Shown here piece after piece: positions 40,476 to 51,953 of a DNA stretch of 64,000 nt. The notes under the pieces are model-generated. The model was given only the letters and a program-made list of their open reading frames with translations. It was not told where the DNA came from and made no database searches. Positions within the stretch are counted from its first letter, which is position 1. Each line of letters begins with the position of its first letter. Where the stretch lies: the NCBI GenBank assembly GCA_030710605.1, contig CP092874.1, forward strand, positions 23,717,634 through 23,781,633. Reading direction: 5' to 3'. The position numbers and the translations under genes are program-made. The stretch is from Cordylochernes scorpioides. Taxonomy: Eukaryota; Arthropoda; Arachnida; Pseudoscorpiones; Chernetidae.

Positions 40476-41139
40476 TCTGTAAGGACAGTAGAGAAATTTA
40501 TTTTGTGTATAAAAGAAGCATTCGCGCTTAATAGTAGCTAAAATGGTAATTTTTTTCAAATGAAGACTGTCCTTTGTAGAGAGGTGACCTCTCTAGCAAG
40601 TGTCTTTTCATAGAGGTTGTGCTGTATTTATTTCCTTCTCTTCCACAATCCAGTAGAATCCAGGTATATTGGATGATTAAGCCCTGATATATTTCACCAG
40701 ACAACACTTGGTTTCATCTCTTTGATGGGATTACATACAGAGAGGGCACCACAGAACAGTCTGGACTTTTGTGACAGGGATTCAGAGAGATTTCAATCCC
40801 TCTATGGCAATGTACCACCACCACAGAACAGTCTGGACTTTTGTGACAGGGATTCAGAGATATTTCAATCCCTCTATGGCAATGTACCACCACCACCACA
40901 GAAGAAGAATGTAGGAAGGTGTAAAAACATGATACCTACCACCCATGATGGTCACAGGATGTAACAGGAAGCTTTCCATGGATTTGCCAATCTTTGAGTG
41001 GGTGGATAGGTTCCTGTTGGACACGGAATTCTTCTCAGAATATTCAGCTTACATCCATTCATCCATTCTGTGTCTTAATGTTTCTTAGAAAGCCAGTTTC
41101 ACATTATTGTGTTGGGAAACCCATTTGGAATTTTACTTT
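40476..41139. other. Unassigned region with 72-bp tandem duplication
   Basis: A P1 fragment at 40545-40627, then unique sequence. Two copies of a 72-bp unit start at 40751 and 40823 (ACAGAACAGTCTGGACTTTT ... CCTCTATGGCAATGTACCAC). The plus frame 40722-40964 is open through both (QNSLDFCDRDSERFQSLYGN). It could be a repeated exon-like peptide but no splice-supported gene was found. Confidence 0.6.
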
Positions 41140-41345
41140 AAATTCTACATATGTAGAAAGAAGTTCAATTTTGGTGCTTACATGTGTATCAAAGCTCTGG
41201 TGGGGTAGGACTTTTAAAAAAATTGAAAGGCTGTTGAAGCAATTTTTTTTTTTTTTTTTTTTTAGAAAAAAAAAAAAGTGACCCATGTAGGATTTGATTC
41301 TGTGTCGTGACTGTCAAAAATCGATGGTTTTTTTTTACCACTCTG
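41140..41345 (-). repeat. S1 SINE, heavily decayed
   Basis: Recognisable by the GGTGGGGTAGGACTTTT segment, a long T/A run, and GTAGGATTTGATTCTGTGTC in place of the B-box region. Confidence 0.6.
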
Positions 41346-41935
41346 ATGGTTTTAAACCCTTGCTGATAGTACTTCTGTAAGGGCTCCTGATATAAAGACA
41401 CAGGATGAGCATTGTCTCTATTCCATGTTAGGAGTGTCTGTACTTGGTGTCTGTTCCTCACGTCAGAGACAGCTGTTCAATACGGGAGCTAAGTCAGAGA
41501 CCTGCTACTGAGGAGTGATTCACCAGTCTAATGCTGACACATTTCTACTTCCCTCTCATTTATATAAAGGTCCTGATCCACAGACTTCTCTAAGACTTTT
41601 CCTCCACCCCTGTGATGACACCTCCACTGCCAGATCCTAGGATCCCTTGCCACCAGTTCGCGTTCTGCAGCCATAGTAGGGCTAGAAGACCACATTTGAT
41701 AGGCCAATTAGCCCGGAATCTCAAGAACCAAGACTTCTCTAAATGACTGAGTGGAGAGATAAGAAATCTCTAGATGAGAATATCTCTTCAATCTGAAGGA
41801 GTCGATAGCAATTCTGCTAACTGACTTCTCACCCTTTACCTAATCATTATAGATGTCAAATCTCCTTTGATGAGCTCTACCTATCCCCAGCAGACACCAT
41901 CACCAGCTCTACCAACTTTATACCATAATATATAT
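41340..41935 (+). repeat. B element, diverged, and decayed flank
   Basis: The plus-strand B region GTAAGGGCTCCTGATATAAA ... TGTCTGTACTTGGTGTCTGT ... CAGAGACAGCTG runs to about 41530. It is followed to 41935 by B-like tail pieces (GTCAAATCTCCTTTGATGAG) within otherwise unrecognised sequence. Confidence 0.6.
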
Positions 41936-41936
41936 T

Positions 41937-42050
41937 TTTTTGCTTATCCCTAGTACACGTGGTACAGGCCATGATAATCATGGTGGGTAGAAGTAGGTGA
42001 CAGCTTTTACTGGAAGTGCACCACATGTCTACACACGTGAAAAGTAGTTT
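41937..42050 (-). mobile_element. S1 SINE, partial
   Basis: TTTGCTTATCCCTAGTACAC start and CACATGTCTACACACGTGAA; cut off after GAAAAGTAGTT. Confidence 0.8.
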
Positions 42051-42169
42051 ATACCCGAATATAATTGAGTGGAGATAAGAAATAAGAAGAAAGATTCTTT
42101 GTCTACTCTGGACTAAACAATATCTTTGTAGAATTTCCGATTGTTGCATGCTATAGCAACCAAAAAATC

Positions 42170-42310
42170 TCTGTTGCTGTTGTTTCTTATCCCCCTTGTG
42201 CAAAGATTACACAAATTCCATGAGTCTCCAAGCTGTTTGATCTCATGGCATGGGATGTAGGCGGTTCAGCTTTCGTTGATCATGGCACCATTGATCCAGG
42301 CATAAACAAC
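42170..42310 (-). mobile_element. LINE-A internal-deletion derivative, partial
   Basis: TTGTTTCTTATCCCCCTTGT tail joined to the AAGCTGTTTGATCTCATGG and TTTCGTTGATCATGGCACC 5' sequence, the same junction as in the other derivatives. It interrupts a decayed repeat region. Confidence 0.75.
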
Positions 42311-42483
42311 AACTCTGTTGAAACCTAAATGTGTGTTGGTAGCCAACATTTGGTCTCCAGGAATAGAGTCATTTTATATTCCAGCCATGTATTGTTACCA
42401 CACTATTTTGTGTCACTCCCATATATACATACATTGTGTCACATCCCCCATGTTGTAATGTTGGCATCTGTGTGTGTGTTACT

Positions 42484-43297
42484 TCTTCTTTCTTATCTCC
42501 ACTCAATCACACTAAGGTATCAAGCTTTAGACAACCATCATGATTGGGTAAAGTAAAAAGCGTCTGCCTTTGTCATTAAGACTGGGAGCACTATTCAGTG
42601 GCAGGCCGACTTAGCTCCAAAAGAAATGGCCGCCTCTGACATGAGGAACAGACGCCATGTGCAGCCGCTCCTAACATGGAGTACAAACGCTGCTCATCCT
42701 GTATCCCTGGATCAGGAGCCCTTACAGGGTACTATCAGCTGGGCCAGCTGAACCCAGGTTTTTTAGTGAGCTTGTTACTGCTCCCCCCCTCCTTTTTCAT
42801 CCGGGCTTGGGACCGGCAAAGGCGGAGTTGTGTGTTACTTGAATATTATCAACTTTTTATTTATTTAGTGTCTATACACATGTCCATCTATGAAAGCTGG
42901 ATCGAATCAGTCTTATGCTACTCTTTCTTATTTATTTATCTTCGCTCTTAGGTTATAAAGCCTGTAAAGATTGAGATGGTGTCTGCTGGGGATGAGTAAA
43001 GCTCATCAAAGAATATTTGACAACCATAATGACTGAGTGAAGTAGAATGTGTTGTCATTAAGACTGGGAGCACTACTCAGTAGCAGGCCACTGACTTAGC
43101 TCCAATATGAAATGGCCGTCTCTGACATGAGGAACAGATGCCATGTACAGCCGCTCCTAACATGGAGTACAGACTCATCCTGTATCCCTGGATCAGGAGC
43201 CCTTACAGGGTACTATCAGCTAAACTTTGGTTTTTTTAGCGAGCTTGTTACCCGCTCCTCCTTTTTCATCCGGGCTTGGGACCAGTAAAGCCAGAGT
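42484..43297 (-). mobile_element. Two B elements in tandem
   Basis: The first copy runs at about 42484-42828 (CTTCTTTCTTATCTCCACTC to GGCAAAGGCGGAGTTG). The second, at about 42905-43297, begins at CTTATTTATTTATCTTCGCT and ends AGTAAAGCCAGAGTTA. The second is more diverged. Confidence 0.83.
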
Positions 43298-43555
43298 TAA
43301 TGGGCTAAGTAATATTGGTGCTAGGCACAGTGAAGTCTTGCTATACCAAAATAACTTGGGACCAAGATATTTTAAATTCTTATAACCAAGAGTAAAACAA
43401 TACTGGAACTTAAAATTTTGGGAATTAGGAAGTTATAGTGGCTGTTATAAAAGATACACTTCACTCTTAAACATTTCGTTATAAAATAATCTGTTATAAT
43501 AAGGTTTCACTGTTATTATTTTCACCTCATCTTGGTTTCTGGGTGTTTGGCCCTT
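43298..43555. repeat. Tigger-like fragment
   Basis: CAGTGAAGTCTTGCTATACC at 43329 and the complementary-type end TTATAATAAGGTTTCACTG at 43495 suggest a 185-bp P3-like MITE. Confidence 0.65.
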
Positions 43556-43700
43556 GTGTTGTTGTTTCTTATCCCCTCGTGTAAAGATTACACGAATTCC
43601 AGGAGTTCATGCTCCTCGAGCTGTTTTATGATAAGCAATGGCCTCTCCCAAAGGTCCTGTTTAGTACATCTAATACAAGCCAAAATGTGTTCTGGCCCCT
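43556..43700 (-). mobile_element. LINE-A 3' fragment
   Basis: Minus-strand copy of the LINE-A end: tail, hairpin GTGTAAAGATTACAC, GCTCCTCGAGCTG and the start of the PEHILACIRC region. 5' truncated. Confidence 0.85.
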
Positions 43701-43819
43701 GTACTACAGTAGTATTACTTTATACTAAATATGGGAGACTACTTGAAGGTGACATTTCTTTCGAACTTGGCTCACTTCAAGTCTTTTAACTTTACTAAGG
43801 TGATCTCGGTAATCTTAGC

Positions 43820-44285
43820 AGATACACTTATGGAGACAAAACTTAAGGAAGTTGTACCTCTTAGCATTTATGTCGGAATTTAGACAATAAGTCTGAAATA
43901 TATTACAATGACCTTTATTGAAGACACATGAGATAACCAAGTGTATATACACTCATAGATAAAACTTAAGGAAGTTGTACCTCTTAGCATGTATATCGGG
44001 ATTCAGACAATAACTCTGAAAGATATTACAATGACCTTTATTGAAGATACATGAGATAACCAAGTGTATATACACTCATGGATAACACTTAAGGAAGTTG
44101 TACATTTTACCATGTATATCGGGATTCAGATAATAACTCTGAAAGATATTACAGTGACCTTTATTGAAGACACATGAGATAACCAAGTGTGAACAAAATT
44201 GCTTCTGTCTACTTAAAAAAATAGATGACTGTCGACATGAAAGACTTTCCACTTCCTTAAATATTGTCTATGAGTGTAGTTTGCT
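43820..44285. mobile_element. C1 MITEs, tandem partial copies
   Basis: Three left halves in a row (starting about 43828, 43950 and 44070, each from an ACACT(C/T)AT end through CTTTATTGAAGA). The last continues to a right end TTGTCTATGAGTGTA. Confidence 0.8.
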
Positions 44286-44871
44286 AATGGTATCTGGATT
44301 CTGTGTTGTCCGTAGTTTGATTGCAGGAAATTGCGCCATCTCTGATAAACTTTAATATCTTGGTTTCTTTTAAACTTAGGTTCTTCCACTCATTGTTGTC
44401 CCAAGTTGTTACTGAGAGGTCTCTATAGAGTTTGGTGGCACATAATTTGTGGTTTGGAAATGTGGCTCAAGTTTATGAGGGTCATTCCTCCTTTATTATA
44501 GTTAAAAATTGATGCTCCCATTCTTATTTTTTATCCATTGGGCAATAAACTCTTTGGTCTTAAACCTCACTGAAGACCTTACAACACCTGTGTGGATAGA
44601 GTTGACAACAAGGGTAAAAATAAAGAGATGTATAGTCTACTTCTTCACTATGTTCTATGCACAAAAAACGATGTATATAGTCTTTTGTACATAGATATTC
44701 TTTTCTTCTTTTTCTCTTTTCTGAGCGAGGATTCAGTTTCTTCCCCTACTTCTCATTTTTTTTTAAGATTCATTTCTAACAGGAGTCTGTATAAGACGGA
44801 CTGTCTTAATAAAGGCTTGTGTGTGTGTGAAAAATAAAGTGTTTCTTTATTCAAAAATGAAAGCTCTCTAT
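44286..44871. other. Unassigned sequence before gap
   Basis: No ERGIC3 terminal exon is recognisable. A retroposon tail is at 44785-44832 (GTATAAGAC-GGACT-GTCTTAA hairpin, AATAAAGGC, TG repeat). Confidence 0.55.
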
Positions 44872-44971
44872 NNNNNNNNNNNNNNNNNNNNNNNNNNNNN
44901 NNNNNNNNNNNNNNNNNNNNNNNNNNNNNNNNNNNNNNNNNNNNNNNNNNNNNNNNNNNNNNNNNNNNNNN
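44872..44971. other. 100-N assembly gap
   Basis: Exactly 100 N, the default size of an unknown-length scaffold join. To its left is sequence downstream of ERGIC3 exon 11. To its right the sequence restarts inside ERGIC3 exon 3. The join is therefore inferred by scaffolding, not sequenced. Confidence 0.99.
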
Positions 44972-44994
44972 TAGGCGGATCTAAATCTACCGAG
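44972..44994 (+). CDS. ERGIC3: ERGIC3 second copy, exon 3 (cut by N gap)
   Basis: The last 23 of the 26 nt of the microexon at 13407-13432, followed by the same GTATGT donor and a near-identical intron start. The first three bases and everything upstream are replaced by a 100-N gap. Exons 1 and 2 of this copy are absent from the window. Confidence 0.8.
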
Positions 44995-45481
44995 GTATGT
45001 AAATATGTTGAAAGGTTTCTTTCCTCTTATTTGCATATTGGCTTCCCTTTCATCTTATTTTTAGCTTTTTCCTTTTTCCTCTCTCTTCTTTTTTTTGCCT
45101 TTAAGAAAATCCTCTTTTTTTTTTAAACTTTCCTGTCCGCATTTGTTTCTTTGGGATTGCCTTTTTTTTTTTGGTGTGCTTTGCATGTTGGTGCTATTTT
45201 TGTGGTCTTTGGATGCATGACTCTTTATTTAAAGATTAAAAAAAAAAAAATGTGTATTTGGTTGTGTAATTTTCTAAAAATGTGTTATAAAGTGTAATCT
45301 ATGTGTGTGATATGGTTGCAGTAGCTATGGTGTTACCATTAACAAACTTGTCTCTATAAATAATACACAAAATGGCTTTCTGAGAAGGATGTTTCTTATT
45401 TTATTTTATATTCATCTCAAGCTTTTGGGTATCACAAAATCTTTTAAAAGGAATATATGACTCTACATTCATTGACAAAAC
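44995..45481. other. ERGIC3 intron 3, second copy
   Basis: Counterpart of 13433-13900; no coding sequence. Confidence 0.65.
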
Positions 45482-45495
45482 TTAAGAAAATTGTA

Positions 45496-45933
45496 AAACG
45501 AAAATTGAAATTATACCGCGAATGTTTCTTTTATAAAAATCGAAATTTATTTTCAAAGAGAAATAGCGACATTTCTAACTTTGAGGATGAGGTATGGAAA
45601 GGAGAAACATGAAGAGTAATGGCGAACGGAAAAATAAAAAGTGTCCAGGGGCGGGAATCGAACCCACACCCTTCTGCTTACCGGGCAGGTGCCTTGTCCA
45701 CTCGGCTACCCTGGTTCCCGGTTCCGCCGGTTTCCGGGTTCCCGGGTCCCTCGGTTCCCGCCCCTGGACACTTTTTATTTTTCCGTTCGCCATTACTCTT
45801 CATATTTCACCTTTCCATACCTCATCCTCAAAGTTAGAAATGTCGCTATTTCTCTTTGAAAATAAATTTCGATTTTTATAAAAGAAACATTCGCGGTATA
45901 ATTTCAATTTTCGTTTTACAATCATCAGCCGCG
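45496..45933. mobile_element. T foldback with tRNA-like core, second copy only
   Basis: 438 bp between copies of TTAAGAAAATTG (45482-45493, 45934-45945). The first gene copy has the unoccupied site at about 13890. Two arms of about 160 bp are nearly perfect complements (GAAAATTGAAATTATACCGC ... CGAACGGAAAAATAAAAAGT). The core, on the minus strand, reads GTAGCCGAGTGGACAAGGCA, then CCTGCCCGGTAAGCAG, then GGGTTCGATTCCCGC. It is tRNA-like with A and B boxes and a possible GGT anticodon loop (CCGGTAA). It is followed by a C/G-rich spacer of GGTTCCC repeats. Confidence 0.85.
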
Positions 45934-45972
45934 TTAAGAAAATTGTACCTCTTAGCATTCTTATCTTTTTTA

Positions 45973-46110
45973 TTAAGTGCAAAGTCGAACTGCCTTTCAC
46001 ATGGGTAGACATGTGGTGTACTTATAGTAAAAAGCAGTCGTCAACCTCTACCCACCATGATTATCATGGCCTGTACCACGTGTACTAGGGATAAGCAAAA
46101 AAAAAAAAAC
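45973..46110 (+). mobile_element. S1 SINE, 5' truncated (orthologue of 13936-14075)
   Basis: Same truncation point and flanks as the first gene copy. Confidence 0.85.
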
Positions 46111-46263
46111 GTATGTATACTTGGGATAAATAAAAGGAAAATCTCTGATGTGAAAGTAAGTAGTGAGGTAATGGTAACACCACAATGCCACTAGCTATGC
46201 AAATATCACACATAGTTTCCACAGTTGGTCAATGTGTCCTCCTGAAGATAACTGGTTGTTCAG

Positions 46264-46337
46264 TCTCCCTCTTCAACCACCGTCATGACAACCTTGGATC
46301 CCAAAAGATGTGAAAGCTGCTACGGAGGAGGCAGGAA
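46264..46337 (+). CDS. ERGIC3: ERGIC3 second copy, exon 4
   Basis: Identical to 14234-14307, with the same GTTCAG acceptor and GTAAGC donor; ends in the RCESCYGGGR motif. The intron before it carries a T-family foldback not present in the first copy. The intron after it lacks the P3 element of the first copy. Confidence 0.9.
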
Positions 46338-48344
46338 GTAAGCTTCCACATATCTGGATAATCAATCTACTCTGTAATATATACAACTTAGTTGATTTAT
46401 GTATTTGCATATACTACAATCATGGACAAAACTTAAGGAAGTGGAAAGCCTTTGATGTCACCAATTTTTTTGAAGGAGACAGAGGCAGTAGAGCCTCTGT
46501 AATGGACACCTATATATATATTTGTTATATTAAAATATTATTTTATTTAAAATTATATTTCATAGATACAAATACTCTGTTAAATCGACCGCCAGAGGTC
46601 ACGCTTCCTCTATAAAAACTCATTGTTGTTATATCCCAATGGCCGGCTCAAAACTTTTGTACATTATGTAAATAATCTTTTGTTTTCCTTATTCTACTTG
46701 CCTTAAGCCAGGCATTACTTTTATGAAATTGTTTTTTTATATATATTCCATGGGTTCAATTAAAGCAATATCTGATCAAGACTATTTATATTATTATTCT
46801 TTCAAGAATTTTAACCACGACTGCATTACCATAATCTTCAACATGATATAAATTCAAGCAGAAAATCTCATTCATATTTATTTATAACATATATACACCC
46901 ATTGACAAAACTTAAGGACATGTAAAGTCTTTGATTATGATGCACTAGCGTGCCATCTGTTATCAAAATTCAAAACTATTTTAAACGCGTAAGATTCTTT
47001 TTGAAATTAAACAATTTCTACTGCCCTTACTGCAATGAAAAATTAATGGGAGGGCCTTGTTCATCAGTAGTGTACCCTCCCAGCAGTTTCACCAGTTTAA
47101 TCTATCATACCGCTGTTATATTGCATTTTTCAGTTTTCCTTTTATAGTGATACTGATGCTAGACTCTTGGAATGGGTATTTTAGATGAACTATGGATATA
47201 AGCTTTGAGGACAGTAGAAATGCATACATTTATAAATATATCATCCATTGCAGTAAGGGTAGTAGAAATTGTTTGATTTTTAAAAGAATCACACACACAC
47301 ACAAAACCTTTATTAAGACACACAGATCTTACAGAGGATTCTCCTTAGGGTTACAAGACGGAGAAACCGATGAAAGTGGGAAATATACAAAGGGGTAAAA
47401 ATGGAGAAAGATTATATACACATGATAAATATATACAGATTATTATTTGAATAATCCTATGGAAAATAAGAAAAAATATTTTGGAAATATGAATGGGAGA
47501 AGTGGAAGCGAAAAGAAGAAAGAAAACAGGTATTTTTAAAAGAATCATACACGTCTATAATAGTTTCCAATTTTCATAACACATGGCACGCAAATGCATC
47601 ATATTAAATCTACTCTATAATGTACACCTTAGTTGATTTCTGTATTTACATATACATTCATGGGCAAAACTTAAGGAAGTAAAAAGTCTTTGATGTCACC
47701 AATTTTTTTGAAGGAAACAAGTTGTTCACACTTGGTTATCTCTGGTGTCTTCAATAAAGGTCACTGTAATATCTTTCAGAGTTATTGTCTGAATACTGAT
47801 ATACATGCTAAAAGGTACAACTTCCTTAAATTTTGTCCACGAGTGTATTTTGCTCAAAATCTCAACAGTTCTAATTAAGAATCCTGACTGATGAATTACA
47901 AAATGAAAAAAAATTTAAAAAAAACTATAATGCCCTGGCATGGTTGACCGTACCCATGGTCATATGTTCATCTACGGCTAACTCAATTTAGAGATAACCT
48001 TTATGCAACAACATTAGTACTTAAATATGAAGTATATATGTTATGAATATTTTATTTTGTTGTGGAAAAAGATAGAGAATTGAAGGTGCAGTCGTAAAAA
48101 TAGGAAAGATAATTATTTACCCATCAAGTAGTTTTTATTTTGAATTATTTGAAGCAAATTACAGATAAAATTATTTTTATCACAGTAATATAGAATTTAT
48201 AAAATGAATCCTATATTCGTGAGTTTAAAAAAATAGGTAGGTCAACTATACATATTTACAACAAAATTCAAAGTGGTATATTCTAAATCTAAGGTCCAAA
48301 AATGTAGAACAGTCAATGATGAAAATAAAATATAAAAATAAAAT

Positions 48345-48646
48345 AATTGCATTTTAGATTATATAAACACAAGGTAATAAGACCAAATCCAAATAAATAA
48401 AAAGTGTGTGACGTTTCAGCGTTGTTACCATCTTCAGACAAAAGTACTGAATGAGAAATTTTACCACAGCATGTTTTTAAATAGTTCCTGTTATCAAGTG
48501 TGTAAAACATACTGTGGTAAAATTTCTCATTCAGTACTTTTATCTGAAGATGGTAACAACACTGAAACGTCACACACTATTTATTTATTTGGATTTATTC
48601 TTATTACCTTGTGTTTATATTCTATAATCCAAATTGTGCCTTATCA
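48345..48646. mobile_element. F foldback
   Basis: Near-perfect arms including CTGAATGAGAAATTTTACCA and complement around a unique spacer (48478-48507). The core hairpin is shortened in both arms (GACGTTTCAGCGTTGTTACC and AACACTGAAACGTCACACAC). Confidence 0.88.
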
Positions 48647-49204
48647 ATTTAGATTATATAATATTTATTTCTCATTTATCTCGTTTAATTGTTTAAAAAA
48701 ATATATTTTTATGATTTATTTAACCCCTGATGTTTCAGTGACTCACTCTCCTCAGGAGAATAATCAATCCATCATGGGTTTATGTAGCTATATATTTTTC
48801 TAAACAAACTTCCAACCATCAAATTATCTTTACCATTTGTTACCTTCTGGAATTGTTGAGAAATTGTTTCCTCTTTGTTCAGTTTAATTGAATTTATAAA
48901 TTTAATTGCCATCTATCGTTAATATTTTACACAAATAAATTTACTGGCAATGCGTTTCTTTTTAAATATCATCAAATATTATATCTACAGACCTTACTGC
49001 AATGATATGAGTTATTGAATGAGAGGGCTTGGCTCATCAGTAGTGAACCCTCTCAGCGGTTTCGCCAAATTAATCTCTAGACCGCTCTACTATTGTATTG
49101 GATTGGTTTGGAATATACCCTGTATTTTTTATGGAAGGCAGCTTAGGGGTGTTTAGTTTCAGTTTAATTGGTTTTTACAAATTGCTGAAAAGAGTTTGAT
49201 ATGA

Positions 49205-49313
49205 ATGATAAGGTACAATTTGGATTATACATTATAAACACAAGGTAATAAGACCCAAATCCAAATAAATAAATAGTGTGCGACATTTCAGTAACAGTAT
49301 TGTAACCATCTTC
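49205..49313. mobile_element. F half-element (orthologue of 16090-16200)
   Basis: Same half arm and flank (ACCATCTTGTGTTAGATTGA). Confidence 0.82.
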
Positions 49314-49447
49314 AACCATCTTGTGTTAGATTGACAGGAAGTTATCTCTATACATAGTTTTTTTTATCACATTTTTAAGCTTGGTAGTTAACATTCTGTG
49401 TTGTTCCCTCCGTGCAATATGAAACAATGTATGTGTGTGTCGGGCAG

Positions 49448-49604
49448 CTGCTGTAACACCTGCCAGGAAGTACAGGAGGCCTACAAAATCAAAGGTTGGG
49501 CTTTCCCCGACCCCAGCTCCATCGCACAGTGTGTTAGGGAAGGAGCTCCACAGTATAAAGAAAATGAAGGCTGCCAGTTCTTCGGCTACTTTGAAGTCAA
49601 CAGG
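49448..49604 (+). CDS. ERGIC3: ERGIC3 second copy, exon 5
   Basis: 157 nt, the counterpart of 16334-16490, with one synonymous difference (CCT to CCA). The donor is GTACGA instead of GTATGA. It contains the CCNTC and EGCQFFGYFEVNR motifs. The following intron is the empty site for the LINE-B insertion found in the first copy. Confidence 0.95.
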
Positions 49605-49704
49605 GTACGACAGCTCTCATGTCTCAACTATTCCTCTATAGACAATTCTGTGGTGGCTTGTCTGAATAACCTTCTCTGCTCTGCCATTGCTGGACACCCA
49701 GTTC

Positions 49705-50290
49705 TGTTGTTGTTGTTTCTTATCCCCTTCTGTAAATATTATATGAATTCCCCAAATCTGATCTATATGGAATAGGGTGTAGGAGTGCAGCTTTTGTTAA
49801 TCATGACACCATAATCCAGGCACACTTTGGTGAAAGTCTAACTTTGCCTTAATTTGAGGCCGTGTTGTTGTTCTTTCTTATCCCCTTGTGTGTAAAGATT
49901 ACACCAATTCCATGAGTTCATGATCTCATGAAATCAGGTGAAGGGGTGCAACTTTTGTTAATCATGGCACATTTTTATGAAAGTCTGACTTTGCCTGTAA
50001 TTTGAGGCTGTTCCTAACATGGAAGCAGATACCTTTGCAGCCGACTCTAACATGAGTACAGACTTCTCTGTTTCCCTGGAGAGGAACCCTTGCTGAGGTC
50101 TATCAACTGGGTCAGTTCAACTCAGGAGTTTTAAAGAGTTCTTTCTCCTCTTTCTAACAATGCTGCTGTTGATCCACGACTGTTTATTCATCAGAGTTTC
50201 GCAGCTAGCCTTCATATCTGAAAGTAGGTCCCCTATCCGCCAGCTGGAGATAGGCCCTGTAGCAGTCAGCTCTGCTGAGGGGACACCTAG
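49705..50290 (-). mobile_element. Two LINE-A internal-deletion derivatives in a row
   Basis: One copy at about 49705-49860 is directly followed by a longer one at about 49865-50290. Each has a TTATCCCCTT tail joined to LINE-A 5' sequence. The pair matches 16905-17770 of the first gene copy, so it predates the duplication. Confidence 0.82.
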
Positions 50291-50351
50291 TTCTAACCAT
50301 CAGTTAGAGTAAAAAAGGCAGCGTGAGAGCAGTTTCCACAACAATAAGCTT

Positions 50352-50675
50352 TTGGGGGGTTGGTGGAAGGCTGGTTAAACCTTTTGGTTTTCGACCACTA
50401 CGACCCGGGTTCAATTCCCCCATTGGACACTTTTTTTCTGTTTAAAAAAAAAATAATTAAAAAATGCTCCAATGACCCCCCGATTTCTTGCAAAAGTCCA
50501 ACCCCACCAGCAAGTGCAAGTAAACAAATGGGGCTCTGGCACATTTGTAAGTGCAAAGTTGAACTGCTTTTCACATGTGTAGACATGTGGTGCGCTTACA
50601 GTAAAAATCAGTCGCTAACTACCCACCATGATTATCATGGCCTGTACCACGTGTACTAGGGATAAGCAAAAAAAA
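50352..50675 (+). mobile_element. S1 SINE, second copy only
   Basis: Full length, with a short AAGCTT duplication at each end (50346-50351, 50676-50681). The first gene copy shows the unoccupied site ACAATAAGCTTAATACAACC at 18161-18180. Confidence 0.9.
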
Positions 50676-51024
50676 AAAGCTTAATACAACCTGCTGCCAA
50701 ACCTTGTGGTTCCCAAGGTTGATAATCATTGGTTTCAGATTTCTAAGATGTGATATGGCCACTGTTTGTATGTCTTGTACCTCAGGTTTTTCAATTTATA
50801 CATACAGTAAACATCTTGAGGAGCATGGACTCATGGATAATCTTTGCACAAGGGGATAAGAAACAACAAGAGTATTTTATAAAAAATATTATTTTAATGA
50901 TTCAGTGTTTGCATGTCCTAGAAAAATATCCACTAGCAGTGAATATGCTGTGATGAATTGATAATCCTGTCTTTACTCACTATAATTCAACACCTACTTT
51001 AATTCAACTGAAATCTCTGAATAC

Positions 51025-51338
51025 TTTTTTTTTGCCTATCCCTAGTACACGTGGTACAGGCCATGATAATCATGGTGGGTAGAAGTAGGCTACTGCTTTT
51101 ACTGTAAGTGCACCCACATGTCTACACATGTGAAAAGCAGTTCGACTTGGCACTTAAAAATGTGCTAGAGCCCTGTTTGGTTACTTGCACTTGCTGGTGG
51201 GGTTGGACTTTGCAAGAATCAGGGGGCCATTGGAGCACTTTTTTTTTAATCAGAAAAAAGTGCCCAATGCCGGAATCGAACCCGGGTTGTAGCGGTCTAA
51301 AACCAATGGTTTAGAACATCCTTCCACCGACCCCCCTG
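51025..51338 (-). mobile_element. S1 SINE (uninterrupted target of LINE-A)
   Basis: Full-length minus-strand S1, orthologous to the split copy at 18525-23070. It shows the pre-insertion sequence of the LINE-A target. Confidence 0.9.
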
Positions 51339-51374
51339 AATCTCTGAATACTTAAAAAATTTAAAGAATTTCCT

Positions 51375-51632
51375 AGAAATAGATAGCACCAAAAAACACT
51401 AACAAGATTTAGAACAGGCCATCTCAACCCATTGAAGATATAAAATAATAACAAAATCTACCCCACTTGCTCAAAATGTAGCTTGGCACCTGCAGCTCCA
51501 GAACACATTTTGGCTTGTATTAGATGTACTAAACAGGACCTTTGGGAGAGGCCTCTGCTTATCATCAAACAGCTCGAGGAGCATGAACTTATAGAATTTG
51601 TGTAATCGTTACACAAGGGGATAAGAAACATC
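51375..51632 (+). mobile_element. LINE-A 3' fragment (orthologue of 23095-23360)
   Basis: Same truncated copy, with the same flanks, as in the first gene copy. Confidence 0.86.
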
Positions 51633-51953
51633 AACAATTTTAGAATTTTTACTATAAATGAAATATAAAAAGGTGTCCAATGGTATCTCAATCATTGTTA
51701 AGAATTATTACAAAACTATTTTCCCCTAAAAATATTATCTTAATTAGTTAGATGATAATCTAATCATCAAACCGACTATAATTCAACACCGACTTTAATT
51801 CAACCAAAAGCTCCGATCCCTTGGGGTGTTGAATTAAAGAGGTTAGACTGTATCTATATGCAAATATATTGAGATGGTTGTGTTCTCTCTCTGTTTTGTT
51901 TCTCCAAGTGCAACAACTCCTTAGTCCTCACAATTGTTGTTGTTGTTATGTAG
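51633..51953. repeat. Intron 5 end, second copy, with P2-like MITE
   Basis: P2-like 80-bp element at 51772-51852. The 200-bp GC-rich block found in the first copy at about 23510-23720 is absent here. Confidence 0.7.

Larger units (their letters stand above)
46338..49447. repeat. ERGIC3 intron 4, second copy, repeat-filled
   Basis: In order: C1 fragment (46425-46470), dispersed unit also at 34015 (46545-46895), M1 (46937-47150), retroposon tail (47288-47345), C1 (47655-47850), unassigned AT-rich block (47860-48340), F (48345-48646), M1 variant (48893-49110) and F half (49205-49313). Most of 46510-48880 has no counterpart in the first copy's intron. Confidence 0.7.

Noticed and set aside
45575-45881. 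Pro/Gly-rich proteins from four overlapping frames
   Set aside because: Frames cross the tRNA-like foldback and its GGTTCCC repeats; chance.
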